From the NCBI RefSeq assembly GCF_000332095.2, contig NZ_KI913949.1, forward strand, positions 1,421,101-1,470,372: a DNA stretch of 49,272 nt, given 5' to 3'. The notes beneath the pieces were generated by a model. The model saw only the letters and a program-made list of their open reading frames with translations. It was not told the origin of the DNA and made no database searches. Source of the stretch: Leptolyngbya sp. PCC 6406 (GTDB taxonomy: Bacteria > Cyanobacteriota > Cyanobacteriia > Phormidesmidales > Phormidesmidaceae). Shown here one piece after another: positions 7,910 to 17,741 of the stretch (position 1 is the stretch's first letter; each line of letters begins with the position of its first letter). Made by a program: the position numbers and the translations under genes.

Positions 7910-10531
7910 TTATTCTGGGGACTCTTCATTGACGGCAACATCCGGGGCGATCGCGTCTCCACTATCTCCATGGTTGGCTACATCAGCACCATTAATTCCG
8001 TCCCCATCCTCTTCATCCTCATCTAAAATCTGGGGCACGGCGGCGACGGCGGCGATCGCATCGTCCTCATCCAACCGCTGCACCCGTACCCCTTGGGCGG
8101 CGCGGGATTGGATCGAGATGGCATTGATACGCTGGCGAATGATGATGCCCCGGTTGGTCACCAGCATCAGTTCCTCCGACTCATTCACCACCAGTAGTGC
8201 CACCAGGCTGTCATTATCCAGGCGGAATTTCAGGGCTTGTAGCCCCATCCCGGCCCGGTTTTGCAGACGGAAGAGGGAAACGGGTACCCGCTTACCCATG
8301 CCCCGCGCTGTGATCACCAGCACCCAGGGGCCTTGGCTATTGGCTGCCGCCTCTTCACTGTCTTCGTCATTGCCCTCCGCCTCCGCCAGGGCCACGGCAT
8401 CGGTAATTTGGGAGGGCAGCACATCCATGCTGATCAACTCATCCCCATTGCGCAGGTTCATGGCCCGCACCCCCCGCGTGGGCCGCCCCAGGGGCCGCAG
8501 TTGGTCGTCGTCGGCCTTGAAGTGGATGGCCATACCGTGGTTAGAGCCGATCAGGATGCTGTCGCTGGTGCGGCCTAGACGCACCCACCGCAGTTCGTCC
8601 CCCTCCTCTAGGGAAATGGCGATCAGGCCATTGGCACGAATATTGCTAAAGGCAGAGAGGGCGGTTTTCTTAATAAAGCCTCCCCGCGTCAGCATGATCA
8701 GGTACTCGTCATCGGTGAAGCCCTGTACCGCGAGGACGGAGGTAATTTTCTCCTCCTTGGGGATGGGCAGCATTTGCACAATGGGCACTCCCTGGGCAGC
8801 GCGGGAGCCTTCGGGGACTTGGTAGGCTCGCAGGGAATAGGCGACACCGCGATCGCTGAAGAACAGCACATGGTCGTGGCAGCAACAGGTGATGAAATGC
8901 TGGATACCATCGTCTTCCTTGATTCGGGCTCCAGCCTTGCCACGGGTGGCGCGGCTTTGGGCCTCGAAGGTGGTGACGGGCATCCGCTTGATATAGCCGT
9001 ATTCCGTTACCAGAATCACCACTTGTTCGTTGGCGATGAGGGAAATGTCCGTCAGTTCGGAGTCGTCTCGCTCAATCACCGTGCGGCGAGGATTGGCATA
9101 GCGATCGCGAATGTAGGCCAGTTCCGTTTCAATGATGCCTAGAATCCGTTCCCGACGAGCCAGGATGTCTTCTAGGTCAGTAATTTTGGCCCGCAGGTCT
9201 TCGTGTTCCTGCTGGATTTTGTCCGTTTCCAGGGCCGTGAGCCGCCGCAACTGCATTTGCAAAATGGCATCCGCCTGCATTTCCGAGAGGCCATAGGAAC
9301 TAATCAGTTCTTGTTTGGCGGTGGGGGTATCGGCGGCATGGCGAATCAGGGCAATGATGGCATCCATGTTGTCCAGGGCAATCAGGTAACCCTGGAGGAT
9401 GTGATCTCGCTCCTCGGCCTTCCGCAGTTCGTAGCGGGTACGGCGGGTAATGGTCTCCACCCGGAAATCCAGAAACACCTCCAGCATCCGCTTCAACCCC
9501 AGCAGTTGGGGCTCCCCGTCCACCAGGGCCAGCATGTTAACCCCGAAGTTGTTTTGCAGGGGGGTCTGCTTATAGAGGTTGTTGAGCACCACTCGGGGAT
9601 AAGCGTCCCGCTTTAGCTCGATGACGATGCGCATCCCGTCGCGATCGCTCTCGTCGCGAATGTCGGAAATGCCCTCCAATCGCCGCTCGTTGACCATTTC
9701 GGCGATGCGCTCGATCATCGCCGCCTTGTTGGTCTGGTAGGGCAACTCCGTAATGATAATGGCATCGCGATCGGGGCGACCCCGCTGTTCCAGGGTTTCA
9801 ATGGCAGCTACCCCCCGCATGGTAACGGAACCCCGTCCCGTGGTGTAGGCATCGCGAATGCCACTGATACCTAGGATTTGTGCCCCAGTGGGGAAGTCGG
9901 GGCCAGGGATTAGGGCAATTAGCTCATTTAGGGTAATCTCCGGGTTGTGGATCAGGGCAATCACCCCATCCAGCAGTTCTCCTAGGTTATGGGGGGGAAT
10001 GTTGGTGGCCATGCCCACGGCAATGCCGGAGGAGCCATTCAGTAAAAGTTGGGGAATCCGGGCCGGTAGCACCAAGGGCTCCTGCTGGGAGCCGTCGAAG
10101 GTATCGCCAAACTCCACTGTGTCGGACTCGATATCCTGGAGTAGGGCATCGGTGGTGAGGGCTTGGAGGCGACATTCTGTATATCGCATCGCCGCTGGGG
10201 GATCATTGTCCACGGAACCGAAGTTACCGTGGCCGTTGATCAATGGCCATCGCATGGAAAAGTCCTGGGCCATGCGCACCAAGGCATCGTATACCGCTGT
10301 ATCCCCGTGGGGGTGGTATTTACCCAGCACTTCCCCGACCACACGGGCGCATTTCCGAAAGGGGCGATCCGCCGTCAATCCCAGTTCGTGCATGGCGTAG
10401 AGAATGCGGCGATGGACGGGCTTGAGTCCATCCTTGGCATCCGGTAAAGCGCGCCCCACGATCACGCTCATGGCGTATTCCAGATAGGAGCGAGACATCT
10501 CGTTCCGCAAATCTGTGGGGATGATACTCAT
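7910..10531 (-). CDS. gyrA: DNA gyrase subunit A
   Basis: The 873-residue cleavage and religation subunit of type IIA topoisomerase; with GyrB it introduces negative supercoils. The N-terminal domain is highly typical: [17 protein letters not shown] near 26-42, [10 protein letters not shown] at 73-82, and the DNA-cleaving tyrosine Y117 in MRYTEC. In the quinolone pocket, T78 and D82 correspond to E. coli Ser83 and Asp87. The C-terminal wrapping domain carries a degenerate GyrA box, [10 protein letters not shown], of the form I associate with cyanobacterial GyrA; a ParC assignment is less likely but not excluded. The last 45 residues are acidic and low-complexity. The start at 10531 gives the standard N-terminus. 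Confidence 0.93.
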   Translation of the reverse strand: MSIIPTDLRNEMSRSYLEYAMSVIVGRALPDAKDGLKPVHRRILYAMHELGLTADRPFRKCARVVGEVLGKYHPHGDTAVYDALVRMAQDFSMRWPLINGHGNFGSVDNDPPAAMRYTECRLQALTTDALLQDIESDTVEFGDTFDGSQQEPLVLPARIPQLLLNGSSGIAVGMATNIPPHNLGELLDGVIALIHNPEITLNELIALIPGPDFPTGAQILGISGIRDAYTTGRGSVTMRGVAAIETLEQRGRPDRDAIIITELPYQTNKAAMIERIAEMVNERRLEGISDIRDESDRDGMRIVIELKRDAYPRVVLNNLYKQTPLQNNFGVNMLALVDGEPQLLGLKRMLEVFLDFRVETITRRTRYELRKAEERDHILQGYLIALDNMDAIIALIRHAADTPTAKQELISSYGLSEMQADAILQMQLRRLTALETDKIQQEHEDLRAKITDLEDILARRERILGIIETELAYIRDRYANPRRTVIERDDSELTDISLIANEQVVILVTEYGYIKRMPVTTFEAQSRATRGKAGARIKEDDGIQHFITCCCHDHVLFFSDRGVAYSLRAYQVPEGSRAAQGVPIVQMLPIPKEEKITSVLAVQGFTDDEYLIMLTRGGFIKKTALSAFSNIRANGLIAISLEEGDELRWVRLGRTSDSILIGSNHGMAIHFKADDDQLRPLGRPTRGVRAMNLRNGDELISMDVLPSQITDAVALAEAEGNDEDSEEAAANSQGPWVLVITARGMGKRVPVSLFRLQNRAGMGLQALKFRLDNDSLVALLVVNESEELMLVTNRGIIIRQRINAISIQSRAAQGVRVQRLDEDDAIAAVAAVPQILDEDEEDGDGINGADVANHGDSGDAIAPDVAVNEESPE

Positions 10532-10613
10532 GGGGTAAAAAGCTCCAAAATCGCAAGTATTCAGTCAAAAGTCCGGAAGTTGAGTCGGATAGGACTCTAT
10601 AGCACCGAATACG

Positions 10614-10641
10614 TTGCAGAAACTGCATTACTGCGTATAAT
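10614..10641 (+). promoter_or_regulatory. Sigma70-like promoter upstream of deacetylase gene
   Basis: TTGCAG at 10614-10619 and a perfect TATAAT at 10636-10641 are separated by 16 bp. The start codon of the histone-deacetylase-like gene lies 98 bp beyond the -10 box. It reads away from gyrA. Confidence 0.5.
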
Positions 10642-10739
10642 ATCCTATCACATTTTCCAGGGTTTGGGGGTGGCGGATCGCGGGGATCGCTCTTGCCCTA
10701 TCCGGTCTCTAGCCGTTGCTATTCCTGAGGTTTTACCCC

Positions 10740-11672
10740 ATGCCCCCTACGCTGTCGGTGTTCTACTCGGATGTTTTTCTGGAGCATGATACCGGTTCCT
10801 TCCATCCCGAAAATCCCGGTCGTCTGACCGCTGTGGTGCAGGCGCTCCAAGCTGCCCCTTTTGCCTCCCAATTGCGCTGGCGATTGCCCCCGAGGTTACA
10901 GGATCGGGATCCGCTGCCGGCAATTCGTTACCTCCATAGCCTGCACTACATCAGCGATGTGGAGCATCTAGCGGAAACTGGGGGCGGCTCCTTGGATCCG
11001 GATACCCCCGTTTCGCCCCGCAGCTACGAGGTGGCGTTGCTGGCGGTGAATGGTTGGCTGGCGGCGGTGGATCAGGTGGTGATGACGGGGGAGCCTGCCT
11101 TTGTCTTGGCTCGTCCCCCGGGTCACCATGCTCTCAGCGATCGCGCCATGGGGTTTTGCATTTTTGCCAATGCTGCGATCACGGCCCATTACGCCTTGGC
11201 CCAGGCCGGTATTGAGCGCGTCGCCATCCTGGACTGGGATGTTCACCACGGCAATGGCACCCAAGCCCTAGTGCAAAACAATCCCGCCATCGCCTACTGC
11301 TCCCTGCACCAATTTCCGGCCTACCCTGGCACTGGAGCCGCCCGCGATCGCGGCCCCCACGGGACTGTTTTGAATCTACCCATGGCTCCCGGCAGCACCG
11401 TGACAGAGTACCAAGCCGCCTTTGACACCGCCGTGATCCCGTTTCTGCAATCCTTTCAACCGGATCTGCTGATCATCAGTGCGGGCTATGATGCCACCCA
11501 GGCAGATCCCCTGGCCAGCATTGCCCTACAACCCCAGGACTATGGCCTCTTTACCCGTCTGTGCCAAAACGTGCAGCCCCGAATCATGTTTGGCCTAGAA
11601 GGAGGCTATGACTACTCGGCCCTAGCCCAATCCATCGTCGCCACCATCGGCGCTTGTTTAGAGGATTACTGA
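10740..11672 (+). CDS. Histone deacetylase-fold amidohydrolase
   Basis: 310-residue arginase/deacetylase-fold zinc enzyme of the bacterial HDAC-like group (AcuC/class II type). These remove acetyl groups from acetyl-lysine proteins or from acetylpolyamines; the substrate here cannot be told. Family motifs in order: FHPENPGRL (near 23), RPPGHHA with the active-site histidine pair (about 125-131), DWDVHHGNGTQ with zinc-binding Asp and His (about 164-174), SAGYDA (about 245), and GLEGGYD with the transition-state tyrosine (about 287). I chose the ATG at 10740 because TGAGG lies 7 nt upstream; an in-frame TTG at 10716 would add eight residues. It stands alone, divergent from gyrA. Confidence 0.88.
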   Translation: MPPTLSVFYSDVFLEHDTGSFHPENPGRLTAVVQALQAAPFASQLRWRLPPRLQDRDPLPAIRYLHSLHYISDVEHLAETGGGSLDPDTPVSPRSYEVALLAVNGWLAAVDQVVMTGEPAFVLARPPGHHALSDRAMGFCIFANAAITAHYALAQAGIERVAILDWDVHHGNGTQALVQNNPAIAYCSLHQFPAYPGTGAARDRGPHGTVLNLPMAPGSTVTEYQAAFDTAVIPFLQSFQPDLLIISAGYDATQADPLASIALQPQDYGLFTRLCQNVQPRIMFGLEGGYDYSALAQSIVATIGACLEDY

Positions 11673-11731
11673 GCCTTGCAGTGGTAGCAATTAACTAGTA
11701 CCGCAGGGCGTAAATCAGCCCACTATTGTTG

Positions 11732-11824
11732 CACCAGCCCAACATTTTCCGGTCCCCTCGCCCCCTGGGAAAGGGCTAGGGAGAGGGGCCGAGTGTGCCA
11801 CGATGGAACGGTCAGAGTATTTAC
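11732..11824. repeat. Dispersed repeat, copy 2 (inverted partner of 1340-1459)
   Basis: The reverse complement begins GTAAATACTCTGACCGTTCC and ends GTTGGGCTGGTG, matching copy 1 throughout apart from its central extra 20 nt. It lies between the deacetylase stop and the cysE stop, a convergent intergenic space like that of copy 1. Confidence 0.75.
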
Positions 11825-11839
11825 GCCACACACCCTAGT

Positions 11840-12613
11840 TTAGATTCCAGAGCCACCTAGAAATTCCTCAATGATGCGATCCTGGAGGCGGCAGCTTGAG
11901 GAGACATCCCCTGCCCCCGCCATTGCCAGCACCTTCTCGGTCTGTGGCAGATTTCCCATTTGTAGATCCCTCGGCAGATCTCCCGTTTTTAGCGCTTCGA
12001 TCTCCTGCTCCAGAGCCTCCAGCCGATCCACCAAAGCCCGAATCACCTGGGCCTCGGAGTCCGGTAGGCGACCATGCTCCAAAGGCTCCACCCGCTCTCC
12101 AGAGCGATAGACAATCCGTCCCGGCACCCCCACCACAGTGCAGTCGGCAGGAACATCTCTGAGCACTACGGAGCCTGCGCCAATACGGACACTATCGCCC
12201 AATTGAATATTCCCCAGAACCTTGGCCCCCGCCCCTACTACCACGTTTTCGCCCAGGGTCGGGTGACGCTTGCCCACTTCCTTGCCCGTGCCCCCCAGGG
12301 TGACACCCTGGTAGATCAGGCTGTAGTTACCAACGATGGCGGTTTCGCCAATCACAACCCCCATGCCATGGTCGATGAATACTCCACAGCCAATGGTGGC
12401 TCCGGGATGAATTTCAATCCCCGTCAAGAACCGCGCCACGTGGGAAATCAGGCGGGGAAAAAAGGGCAGTCCCATCGACCATAATCCATGGGCCACCCGG
12501 TGGAAGATTAAGGCTTGCAGTCCGGGGTAGCAGAACAGGACTTCCAGCCAGTTGCGGGCTGCCGGGTCACGGTCAAAAATGATCCGAAAATCCGCTTGCA
12601 ATGTCTTTAGCAC
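11840..12613 (-). CDS. cysE: Serine O-acetyltransferase
   Basis: Left-handed beta-helix acetyltransferase that makes O-acetyl-L-serine from serine and acetyl-CoA, the first step of cysteine synthesis. 257 residues. The N-terminal helical part includes DPAARNWLEVLFCYPG. The hexapeptide-repeat domain carries GIEIHPGATIG, the catalytic stretch DHGMGVVIGETA, and the acetyl-CoA region TLGGTGKEVGKRHPTLG. The C-terminal tail from about 205 on is a charged helix of the kind that can contact cysteine synthase. With sufS at the left edge this gives two sulfur genes in the window, but they are 10 kb apart and not an operon. Confidence 0.93.
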   Translation of the reverse strand: MLKTLQADFRIIFDRDPAARNWLEVLFCYPGLQALIFHRVAHGLWSMGLPFFPRLISHVARFLTGIEIHPGATIGCGVFIDHGMGVVIGETAIVGNYSLIYQGVTLGGTGKEVGKRHPTLGENVVVGAGAKVLGNIQLGDSVRIGAGSVVLRDVPADCTVVGVPGRIVYRSGERVEPLEHGRLPDSEAQVIRALVDRLEALEQEIEALKTGDLPRDLQMGNLPQTEKVLAMAGAGDVSSSCRLQDRIIEEFLGGSGI

Positions 12614-12746
12614 GGACCCTGCCTCTTCTTTAATTCCCTAATTTCCTGTCCGAACTATCCTAGCGTTTGGCTAGCCTAGCTCTTTCTAAAATTATTCTCG
12701 CCCCCAATTGCCATCAGTTACAAGGGGTAACGAGGAAAGGCAATTC

Positions 12747-12774
12747 TTGAATTTATAGATAAACTGCGTATGCT
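12747..12774 (+). promoter_or_regulatory. Sigma70-like promoter for the AMIN gene
   Basis: TTGAAT at 12747-12752 and TATGCT at 12769-12774 are spaced by 16 bp. The -10 box ends 62 bp before the start codon of the AMIN-domain gene and no other gene intervenes. Confidence 0.4.
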
Positions 12775-12836
12775 TGGGGTGGCTACGGGCTATCCAGTAA
12801 CTCACTATTCAGGAATGGAACACTAGGGGTAAAGCA

Positions 12837-14867
12837 ATGTATCCCCATCCATGGGCCAAAACAACTAGATATGGATTGATCGTAGACCTGCCCTGGATGC
12901 TGGGTATGGCAGGTGCGATCGCGGCGGTGACCCTGACCCTACCAGCCCAGGGCGCGGTGCTGGAGAACTGGTCCTTTGACCCAGATAGTCGCCAACTGGT
13001 ACTGACCTTACCCAGCAACATCACCCCCACCTATTTCCTGCTGGCGGAACCCGCCCGCATCGTCCTGACAATTCCCAATACCCAACTGGGCAATGTCCCC
13101 CTATCGCGGTACTACAGCGGAGCCATTCGGGGGATTCGGGTTTCCCAGTTTGACGGCAACACCACCCGCATCGTGGTGGAACTGGCCCCCAACACCGTTT
13201 TAGATCCACGCCATGCAGAGTTATCTTCTACCAGCGTCCCCAGCGGAAATCGCTGGGTGTTGCGACCTTTAGTCGCGGATGCGGGAGCGACGGTGGCGAC
13301 GGCACCACCAACCGCGACCACGCCCATTCCGCCCCCCCCCGCCATTCCCAGTTCGACTCCCCCGACTCCGGTGTCGCCACCGCCTAGTGCCAGTCCTGGG
13401 CCAACTGCAATCGCCCCCTTGGGCGAGTCCGTGACCATCGCCCCAGATCCCACCCCATCCCCGGTGACAGTCCCTGACACCGCCAGTTCCATCACCCCTG
13501 ACCCGATCGAGATTCCCGTAATTCCCCCTGCGGCTGCTCCCCCGGTCACTGCCCCGGCAACGACCACACCCCCGACAGCGGCAGTTCCGCCCACAGCCCC
13601 TACCACTGTGGCTCCGGCTTCCCCGGAACGCCCTGCCAGTCCTAGCCCGGTCACGAGTACCCCAGCTCCGGCATCCAGTGGGGTTTCCCCAGCCCTGCCG
13701 GGACTGCCGGAAACAGGAACCGCTGTCGCCGTGGGTGCAGCACAGTCACCCATCGCCCCAGCCTACACCGCTGATGATGGCATCCGCACCGACGCCAGTG
13801 CCCTCTTGGGATCCGCCACTCCGATGGATCAGCCGCCGGAAGCGCTGCCCATTGCGCCCTTTGGCTCCTCGGGACAACCCATCGTAACGGTGCCAACCCT
13901 AGACAGCAGTGCCCCGCCATCCTCGAATCCCCCTCAGGTTGTGGTGCCGCCAATTTCAACCGTTCCCGTAGCTCCCGCAGCCCCGGTTCCGGCAACACCT
14001 CCCTCGGCAGTTCCAGCCCCGACATCCCCAATCCCCGAGCGCCCCTCCACGCTAGCGGTGCCGCCGCCAACGGCTCCCCCTGCCGTTGAACCTCTAACTT
14101 CGCCCCAGTCTCCAGTGAGACCCAGTCCTGCGGTGACCAGCGCCCCAGAATCTCCCCCGGCGTCCCCAGTGGCAGCTCCAGAGTTGGAGCCCTCACCCCC
14201 CGCATCACCAACGACCGTTGCCCCCCTATCTTCCTCGCCCCCCTTCCTGGAAGGGACTGGTACAACACCTCCAGCGCCGCCCCCCCGCCCCGCTCCGAGT
14301 GGGGATGCTACAGAGAACACCATTCCCTTTGGCGCACCCCTACCAAGTCAGGTACGTGTTGCCCCCGCCCCAGAGGCGGGACTAGAGGCGGGACTACCCT
14401 TGGGAACCCGTCTCCAGTTGCGCTACCCCGGCAGCAGCCCCCTAGTGCTAGATCGTCCCGATCCCTGGTATGAGGTTTTGATTGTGGCGGAGGATGTGCG
14501 CCATCCCACAACAGGAGTGGTGTTGGTCGCGGAGGGGACTCCGGTACTGGGGCGCTTTGAGGGCAATAATCGCCGGGGGCAGCGCTTTGTCTCCCAGGTG
14601 ATCTTGCAAGGAGACAATCGCGAACCCCTGTCTGCCACTTCTCCTACCCTACCGGGGACACCCCAGGGCGGCGGCAATCTACTCACCAATACGGGCATTG
14701 GGGCCGCTGCCATTACGGTCCTGTCTGGCTTTTCTGGGGTGGGACTGTTGGGGGGAGCCGTTCTAGGAGCCGCCACAGGCTACGCCACAGGCCCCCAAAT
14801 TGTGACGATTCAACCGGGTCAAATTATCGAAGCGGAGGTCATTGCCCCTTCACCTCCTGCCCCCTGA
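12837..14867 (+). CDS. AMIN-domain, proline-rich secreted or envelope protein
   Basis: 676 residues. A hydrophobic segment at about 18-39 ending in PAQGA looks like a signal peptide. Residues 40-125 form an AMIN domain (LENWSFDPDSRQLVLTLP, RIVLTIPN, GIRVSQF, TRIVVEL), a fold that targets proteins to septal or peptidoglycan sites and also occurs in PilQ. Residues 140-510 are a very low-complexity Pro/Ala/Thr/Ser linker that probably spans the cell wall. Residues 520-676 are a folded C-terminus with a glycine-rich hydrophobic stretch (about 615-650, GGAVLGAATGYATG) like a glycine zipper. A small internal duplication EAGLEAGL occurs at about 517. Function unknown; a cell-envelope role is inferred from AMIN. 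Its 3' end overlaps the convergent pheT-like gene by 49 bp. Confidence 0.8.
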   Translation: MYPHPWAKTTRYGLIVDLPWMLGMAGAIAAVTLTLPAQGAVLENWSFDPDSRQLVLTLPSNITPTYFLLAEPARIVLTIPNTQLGNVPLSRYYSGAIRGIRVSQFDGNTTRIVVELAPNTVLDPRHAELSSTSVPSGNRWVLRPLVADAGATVATAPPTATTPIPPPPAIPSSTPPTPVSPPPSASPGPTAIAPLGESVTIAPDPTPSPVTVPDTASSITPDPIEIPVIPPAAAPPVTAPATTTPPTAAVPPTAPTTVAPASPERPASPSPVTSTPAPASSGVSPALPGLPETGTAVAVGAAQSPIAPAYTADDGIRTDASALLGSATPMDQPPEALPIAPFGSSGQPIVTVPTLDSSAPPSSNPPQVVVPPISTVPVAPAAPVPATPPSAVPAPTSPIPERPSTLAVPPPTAPPAVEPLTSPQSPVRPSPAVTSAPESPPASPVAAPELEPSPPASPTTVAPLSSSPPFLEGTGTTPPAPPPRPAPSGDATENTIPFGAPLPSQVRVAPAPEAGLEAGLPLGTRLQLRYPGSSPLVLDRPDPWYEVLIVAEDVRHPTTGVVLVAEGTPVLGRFEGNNRRGQRFVSQVILQGDNREPLSATSPTLPGTPQGGGNLLTNTGIGAAAITVLSGFSGVGLLGGAVLGAATGYATGPQIVTIQPGQIIEAEVIAPSPPAP

Positions 14868-16576
14868 GCCGCCGTCATGATGGCGGAGCAGTCCAATTCC
14901 CCTGCACACACGGGCTCGGGGAAGGAAAAGTGCTGAAGCACACGGGGATGGATTTCGCCAAACTGTCCAGCAGGCTGGTCCCCGATCCACACCGTCGCCG
15001 CCCGCCCCGGTAAGTAGTAGGGAGCACGGCATTCCGTCAGGCTATAGGACACCCCCAATGCCTTTAGCAGCGTCTGCACATAGGACTTGGCACCACTGAA
15101 GGCGGCACGGGCATCGAGGCTGGCAAAGCCCCAATACAGGGTTTCAGTGATGGTAGGCAGGGACTCAGGATTCACATCGGTAGGACTAGGAAGGTGCAAT
15201 GGCCCCTTTGGGTCTGTCCTTGACCATCGCAATTGCAGCACCTCACCCGTTTCATAGATATTGATGGGCTTGGGAGCGTTGATATTGCGAGAGAGAATCT
15301 CCAGCAGCCCCGCTTGCAGGGTGGTGCGGGTGGTACTGAAGCTGCGGCTTTTAGCATTGCCAATCTGCACCGGGTTGCTCACTCCCCCCGGATTCTCGGT
15401 ATCTGCAAACAGCGCCATCAGTTCCGGGTCCGTGAGGATAAAGCTTTTCACCTCCATCAGCCCCATGCGCTGGGCTAAATCCCCCACCTGAGCCACAAAC
15501 CCCTTCAGGACATCGGCCTTTCCTGTATAGAACTGGACAGCGGTGGGGTCAGGACGCATCGTGTCGATACCGATGGCCACTAACAGATCCCCTGCTAGGT
15601 CCACTTGACTCAAAATGTCGGTGCGGTAGGTGGGCACCAGCACCACATCCGTTCCAGTGGGATGCAAGTCCATACGCGACAGGTATTTCCCTAGGGCATG
15701 TTTGGGAATGGCACTGCCCATGATCTCATTCAAATATTTGGCGGAAAAGGGGACGGCCTTGGGGGTGAGGCTGGGGGTGACTTGGCTGGTTTCCTCGGTA
15801 CGGACGACTACGGTTTTGACCACTGCTCCCGTATCCAGGAAGTTGTGGGCCAGGATATTAAGGGTATCCAGAACGGTCTGGGGCTGAATCCCGGTCACGT
15901 CGATCAGCAGGTTTTGCGTGTCGGCGCTCACCTGTCCTGGTCCTGCTCCGTTGATGATGGGGGGCATGGATAGGACGGTGCTGGTCTCGTCCCGCAACAC
16001 GGGGACGAGATTCCCCGATGGCAGGGTATGGCGATAGAGCCGTCCGGCGGGATGGTCCGCCAGGATTTGGCGGGCGGTCATGGGCTGGTGGCCCTGGAGG
16101 GGAATGAAAGACAATTCATCCTGATGCAGGGCGGTGTAGTAGAGATCTCCGGTGACCTGATCTAGGTCGTAAACCCCAATGGCAATCTTCTTGCGCTGAC
16201 GGCCAAAGGTTTGGGTCACCTTTTCCTGGAACTGGATCAGCACCTCTAGCCCGCCCGCTTGCAGGGAGGCGTTTTCCACGACTAGGGCGGCGATGTGGGG
16301 TCGCAGGGGGGTGACGTTAGCCGAAACGTGGAGGGTGCGACCCGAGGGACCAAGATCATCCGTCAGGTTGCGGGGCTGCCCATTGTAGATGTTGATAGCC
16401 CGCGTAAAGCCTTCGGCAGCTAGTAGGTCGGGCCGCTCCGCCGTCACCTCCACCTCTAACCCCTGATTGTGGAGGGTGGCGTCGAGGCCATAGTCAAAGG
16501 CTTGTTGGGCCAACTGTTGGGGAGGGGTCTGGGTCAGTCGTTGCAGGTAGGCCAGGGGAAAGGTGACGGTGGGCAT
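14819..16576 (-). CDS. Archaeal-type phenylalanyl-tRNA synthetase beta subunit (PheT-like)
   Basis: 585 residues, the size of archaeal/eukaryotic/spirochete PheT, not the roughly 800-residue bacterial form that cyanobacteria normally use. The N-terminus lacks the tRNA-binding EMAP-like B2 domain of bacterial PheT. The B3/B4 editing region carries VEVTAERPDLLAAEGFTRAI, IAIGVYDLDQV, and VLSMPPIING with DTQNLLIDVTG. The B5 domain is around 280-350 (VPTYRTDILSQVDLAGDLLV); the usual acidic pair of the archaeal VDxIEDV segment reads VDLAGDL here. The C-terminal catalytic-like domain ends in FGEIHPRVLQHF. No pheS is adjacent. It may be a functional second PheRS subunit, an editing paralogue or a resistance-type duplicate; the sequence does not decide. 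The last 15 or so residues overlap the AMIN gene. Confidence 0.85.
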   Translation of the reverse strand: MPTVTFPLAYLQRLTQTPPQQLAQQAFDYGLDATLHNQGLEVEVTAERPDLLAAEGFTRAINIYNGQPRNLTDDLGPSGRTLHVSANVTPLRPHIAALVVENASLQAGGLEVLIQFQEKVTQTFGRQRKKIAIGVYDLDQVTGDLYYTALHQDELSFIPLQGHQPMTARQILADHPAGRLYRHTLPSGNLVPVLRDETSTVLSMPPIINGAGPGQVSADTQNLLIDVTGIQPQTVLDTLNILAHNFLDTGAVVKTVVVRTEETSQVTPSLTPKAVPFSAKYLNEIMGSAIPKHALGKYLSRMDLHPTGTDVVLVPTYRTDILSQVDLAGDLLVAIGIDTMRPDPTAVQFYTGKADVLKGFVAQVGDLAQRMGLMEVKSFILTDPELMALFADTENPGGVSNPVQIGNAKSRSFSTTRTTLQAGLLEILSRNINAPKPINIYETGEVLQLRWSRTDPKGPLHLPSPTDVNPESLPTITETLYWGFASLDARAAFSGAKSYVQTLLKALGVSYSLTECRAPYYLPGRAATVWIGDQPAGQFGEIHPRVLQHFSFPEPVCAGELDCSAIMTAAQGAGGEGAMTSASII

Positions 16577-16873
16577 GGGCTGCGATCGCGATGGGACTCA
16601 CAAGGATCACTGCCATAGTAATCTCCCCTGGTTAGGAGCCAGAATTCAATCCAAAATTCGAAAAAGTTTCAGGAAATTTCCAGATAAAGTTCCAAAACGA
16701 CCTTTTCCGGGGTAGTGCAGGGGCCAACATTAGGGGGCAATGCACCTTGGCCAAAAACTTTTAGAACGTTTCTGAGCTGAAAGTGTTCTATTTGCGCTAA
16801 CTTGAACTACTCTTTTTTTGACGAATGTCTATGTCGCTGCTAAAGTCCCCCATAAATAACCTCTGCCGTTGAG

Positions 16874-17572
16874 ATGGTTAGCCCTGCCCCGGCATTGGCA
16901 TTCCTGCCCCGATCCACGCCTCAGAATATTTCAGAACATTCAGTTTCTATGAACCCTTCCCTGAAGTCTGACTCCATGCCCTACACCACCGCTACTGAGG
17001 CCAGCTCGGCGGGCAACTATGCCCCTTCAGTCCCCATTTCGGTGTATCGAGAGCTGGCCACGGAATTGCAAACCACCAAGGCTATGGTGGATGCCCTGAG
17101 TCGCCAAAATCAACAGTTGACCCGGCAGAACAAGCTCTTGCGCAATGAGATTTACCGCTTTGTCCAGTCGGCGGAGCAACTGGGGCAGTTTGCGGGTCTG
17201 GTTCCCCAGGATTCGGCAGTGGCTCCTGAAGCTCGGAGCATACCGAGGGTAGAGATAGAGAATCTAGAGGATGACCCCAGTCTGGAACTGACGGCTACCG
17301 CCCCATCAGTAATTCCCCAAGATCTTGCCATCGTGCCTCGGGAGCGGGAGGCCCAAAGTCCTCCCCGAGACGGCCAACGGCCCCGACCCAAGGTCTCTAG
17401 CCCCAAACCCAAGCTTTTTACTGAACAGCGGGACGACTATCGCCGCAGCCACGCTCCCAGTCCCCGATCCCAAGATTTGGGTAATCTCTGGCTAGTAACC
17501 ACAATTCTGCTGGTGGTTTTCACCGCCTTTGGGGCAGGGTTCTTGATCATGCGCCCCCTACTGAACCGTTAG
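16874..17572 (+). CDS. Cyanobacterial coiled-coil protein with C-terminal membrane anchor
   Basis: 232 residues at most. A central Q/N-rich coiled coil runs at about 60-105 (ALSRQNQQLTRQNKLLRNEI). A charged, proline-rich variable part spans 120-200. One hydrophobic helix at about 204-225 (LWLVTTILLVVFTAFGAGFL) is followed by a short tail. This makes it a tail-anchored inner- or thylakoid-membrane protein with a cytoplasmic coiled coil. I do not recognise a characterised homologue; the pattern VPISVYRELATELQ followed by a coiled coil recurs in cyanobacterial orphans. The start is uncertain: ATGs at 16874, 16949 and 16976 are all in frame and none has a good ribosome binding site. Conservation seems to begin near residue 52. 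Confidence 0.6.
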   Translation: MVSPAPALAFLPRSTPQNISEHSVSMNPSLKSDSMPYTTATEASSAGNYAPSVPISVYRELATELQTTKAMVDALSRQNQQLTRQNKLLRNEIYRFVQSAEQLGQFAGLVPQDSAVAPEARSIPRVEIENLEDDPSLELTATAPSVIPQDLAIVPREREAQSPPRDGQRPRPKVSSPKPKLFTEQRDDYRRSHAPSPRSQDLGNLWLVTTILLVVFTAFGAGFLIMRPLLNR

Positions 17573-17741
17573 GGGATGTGATGGGGTGTGAGGGTGGTGG
17601 GGTGTATGGGTGATGGGGTGTATGGGTGATGGGGTAAATCCCGTAGGGGCGCGAGGCTTCGTACCCAATGCAGGATGCCGCCGTAGGGTGGTTGCCCGTC
17701 AGCCTGATCCCCAGGGGGCGGCAACCGTTAGGGCGAGAACC

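Noticed and set aside
7929-8825. Long open frame of 298 codons opposite gyrA
   Set aside because: Serine/arginine-rich composition typical of the antisense of a GC-rich gene, and gyrA on the other strand is beyond doubt.
13112-14323. Gly/Ala/Val-rich open frames opposite the AMIN gene
   Set aside because: They mirror the proline-rich linker of the sense gene; no recognisable domain.
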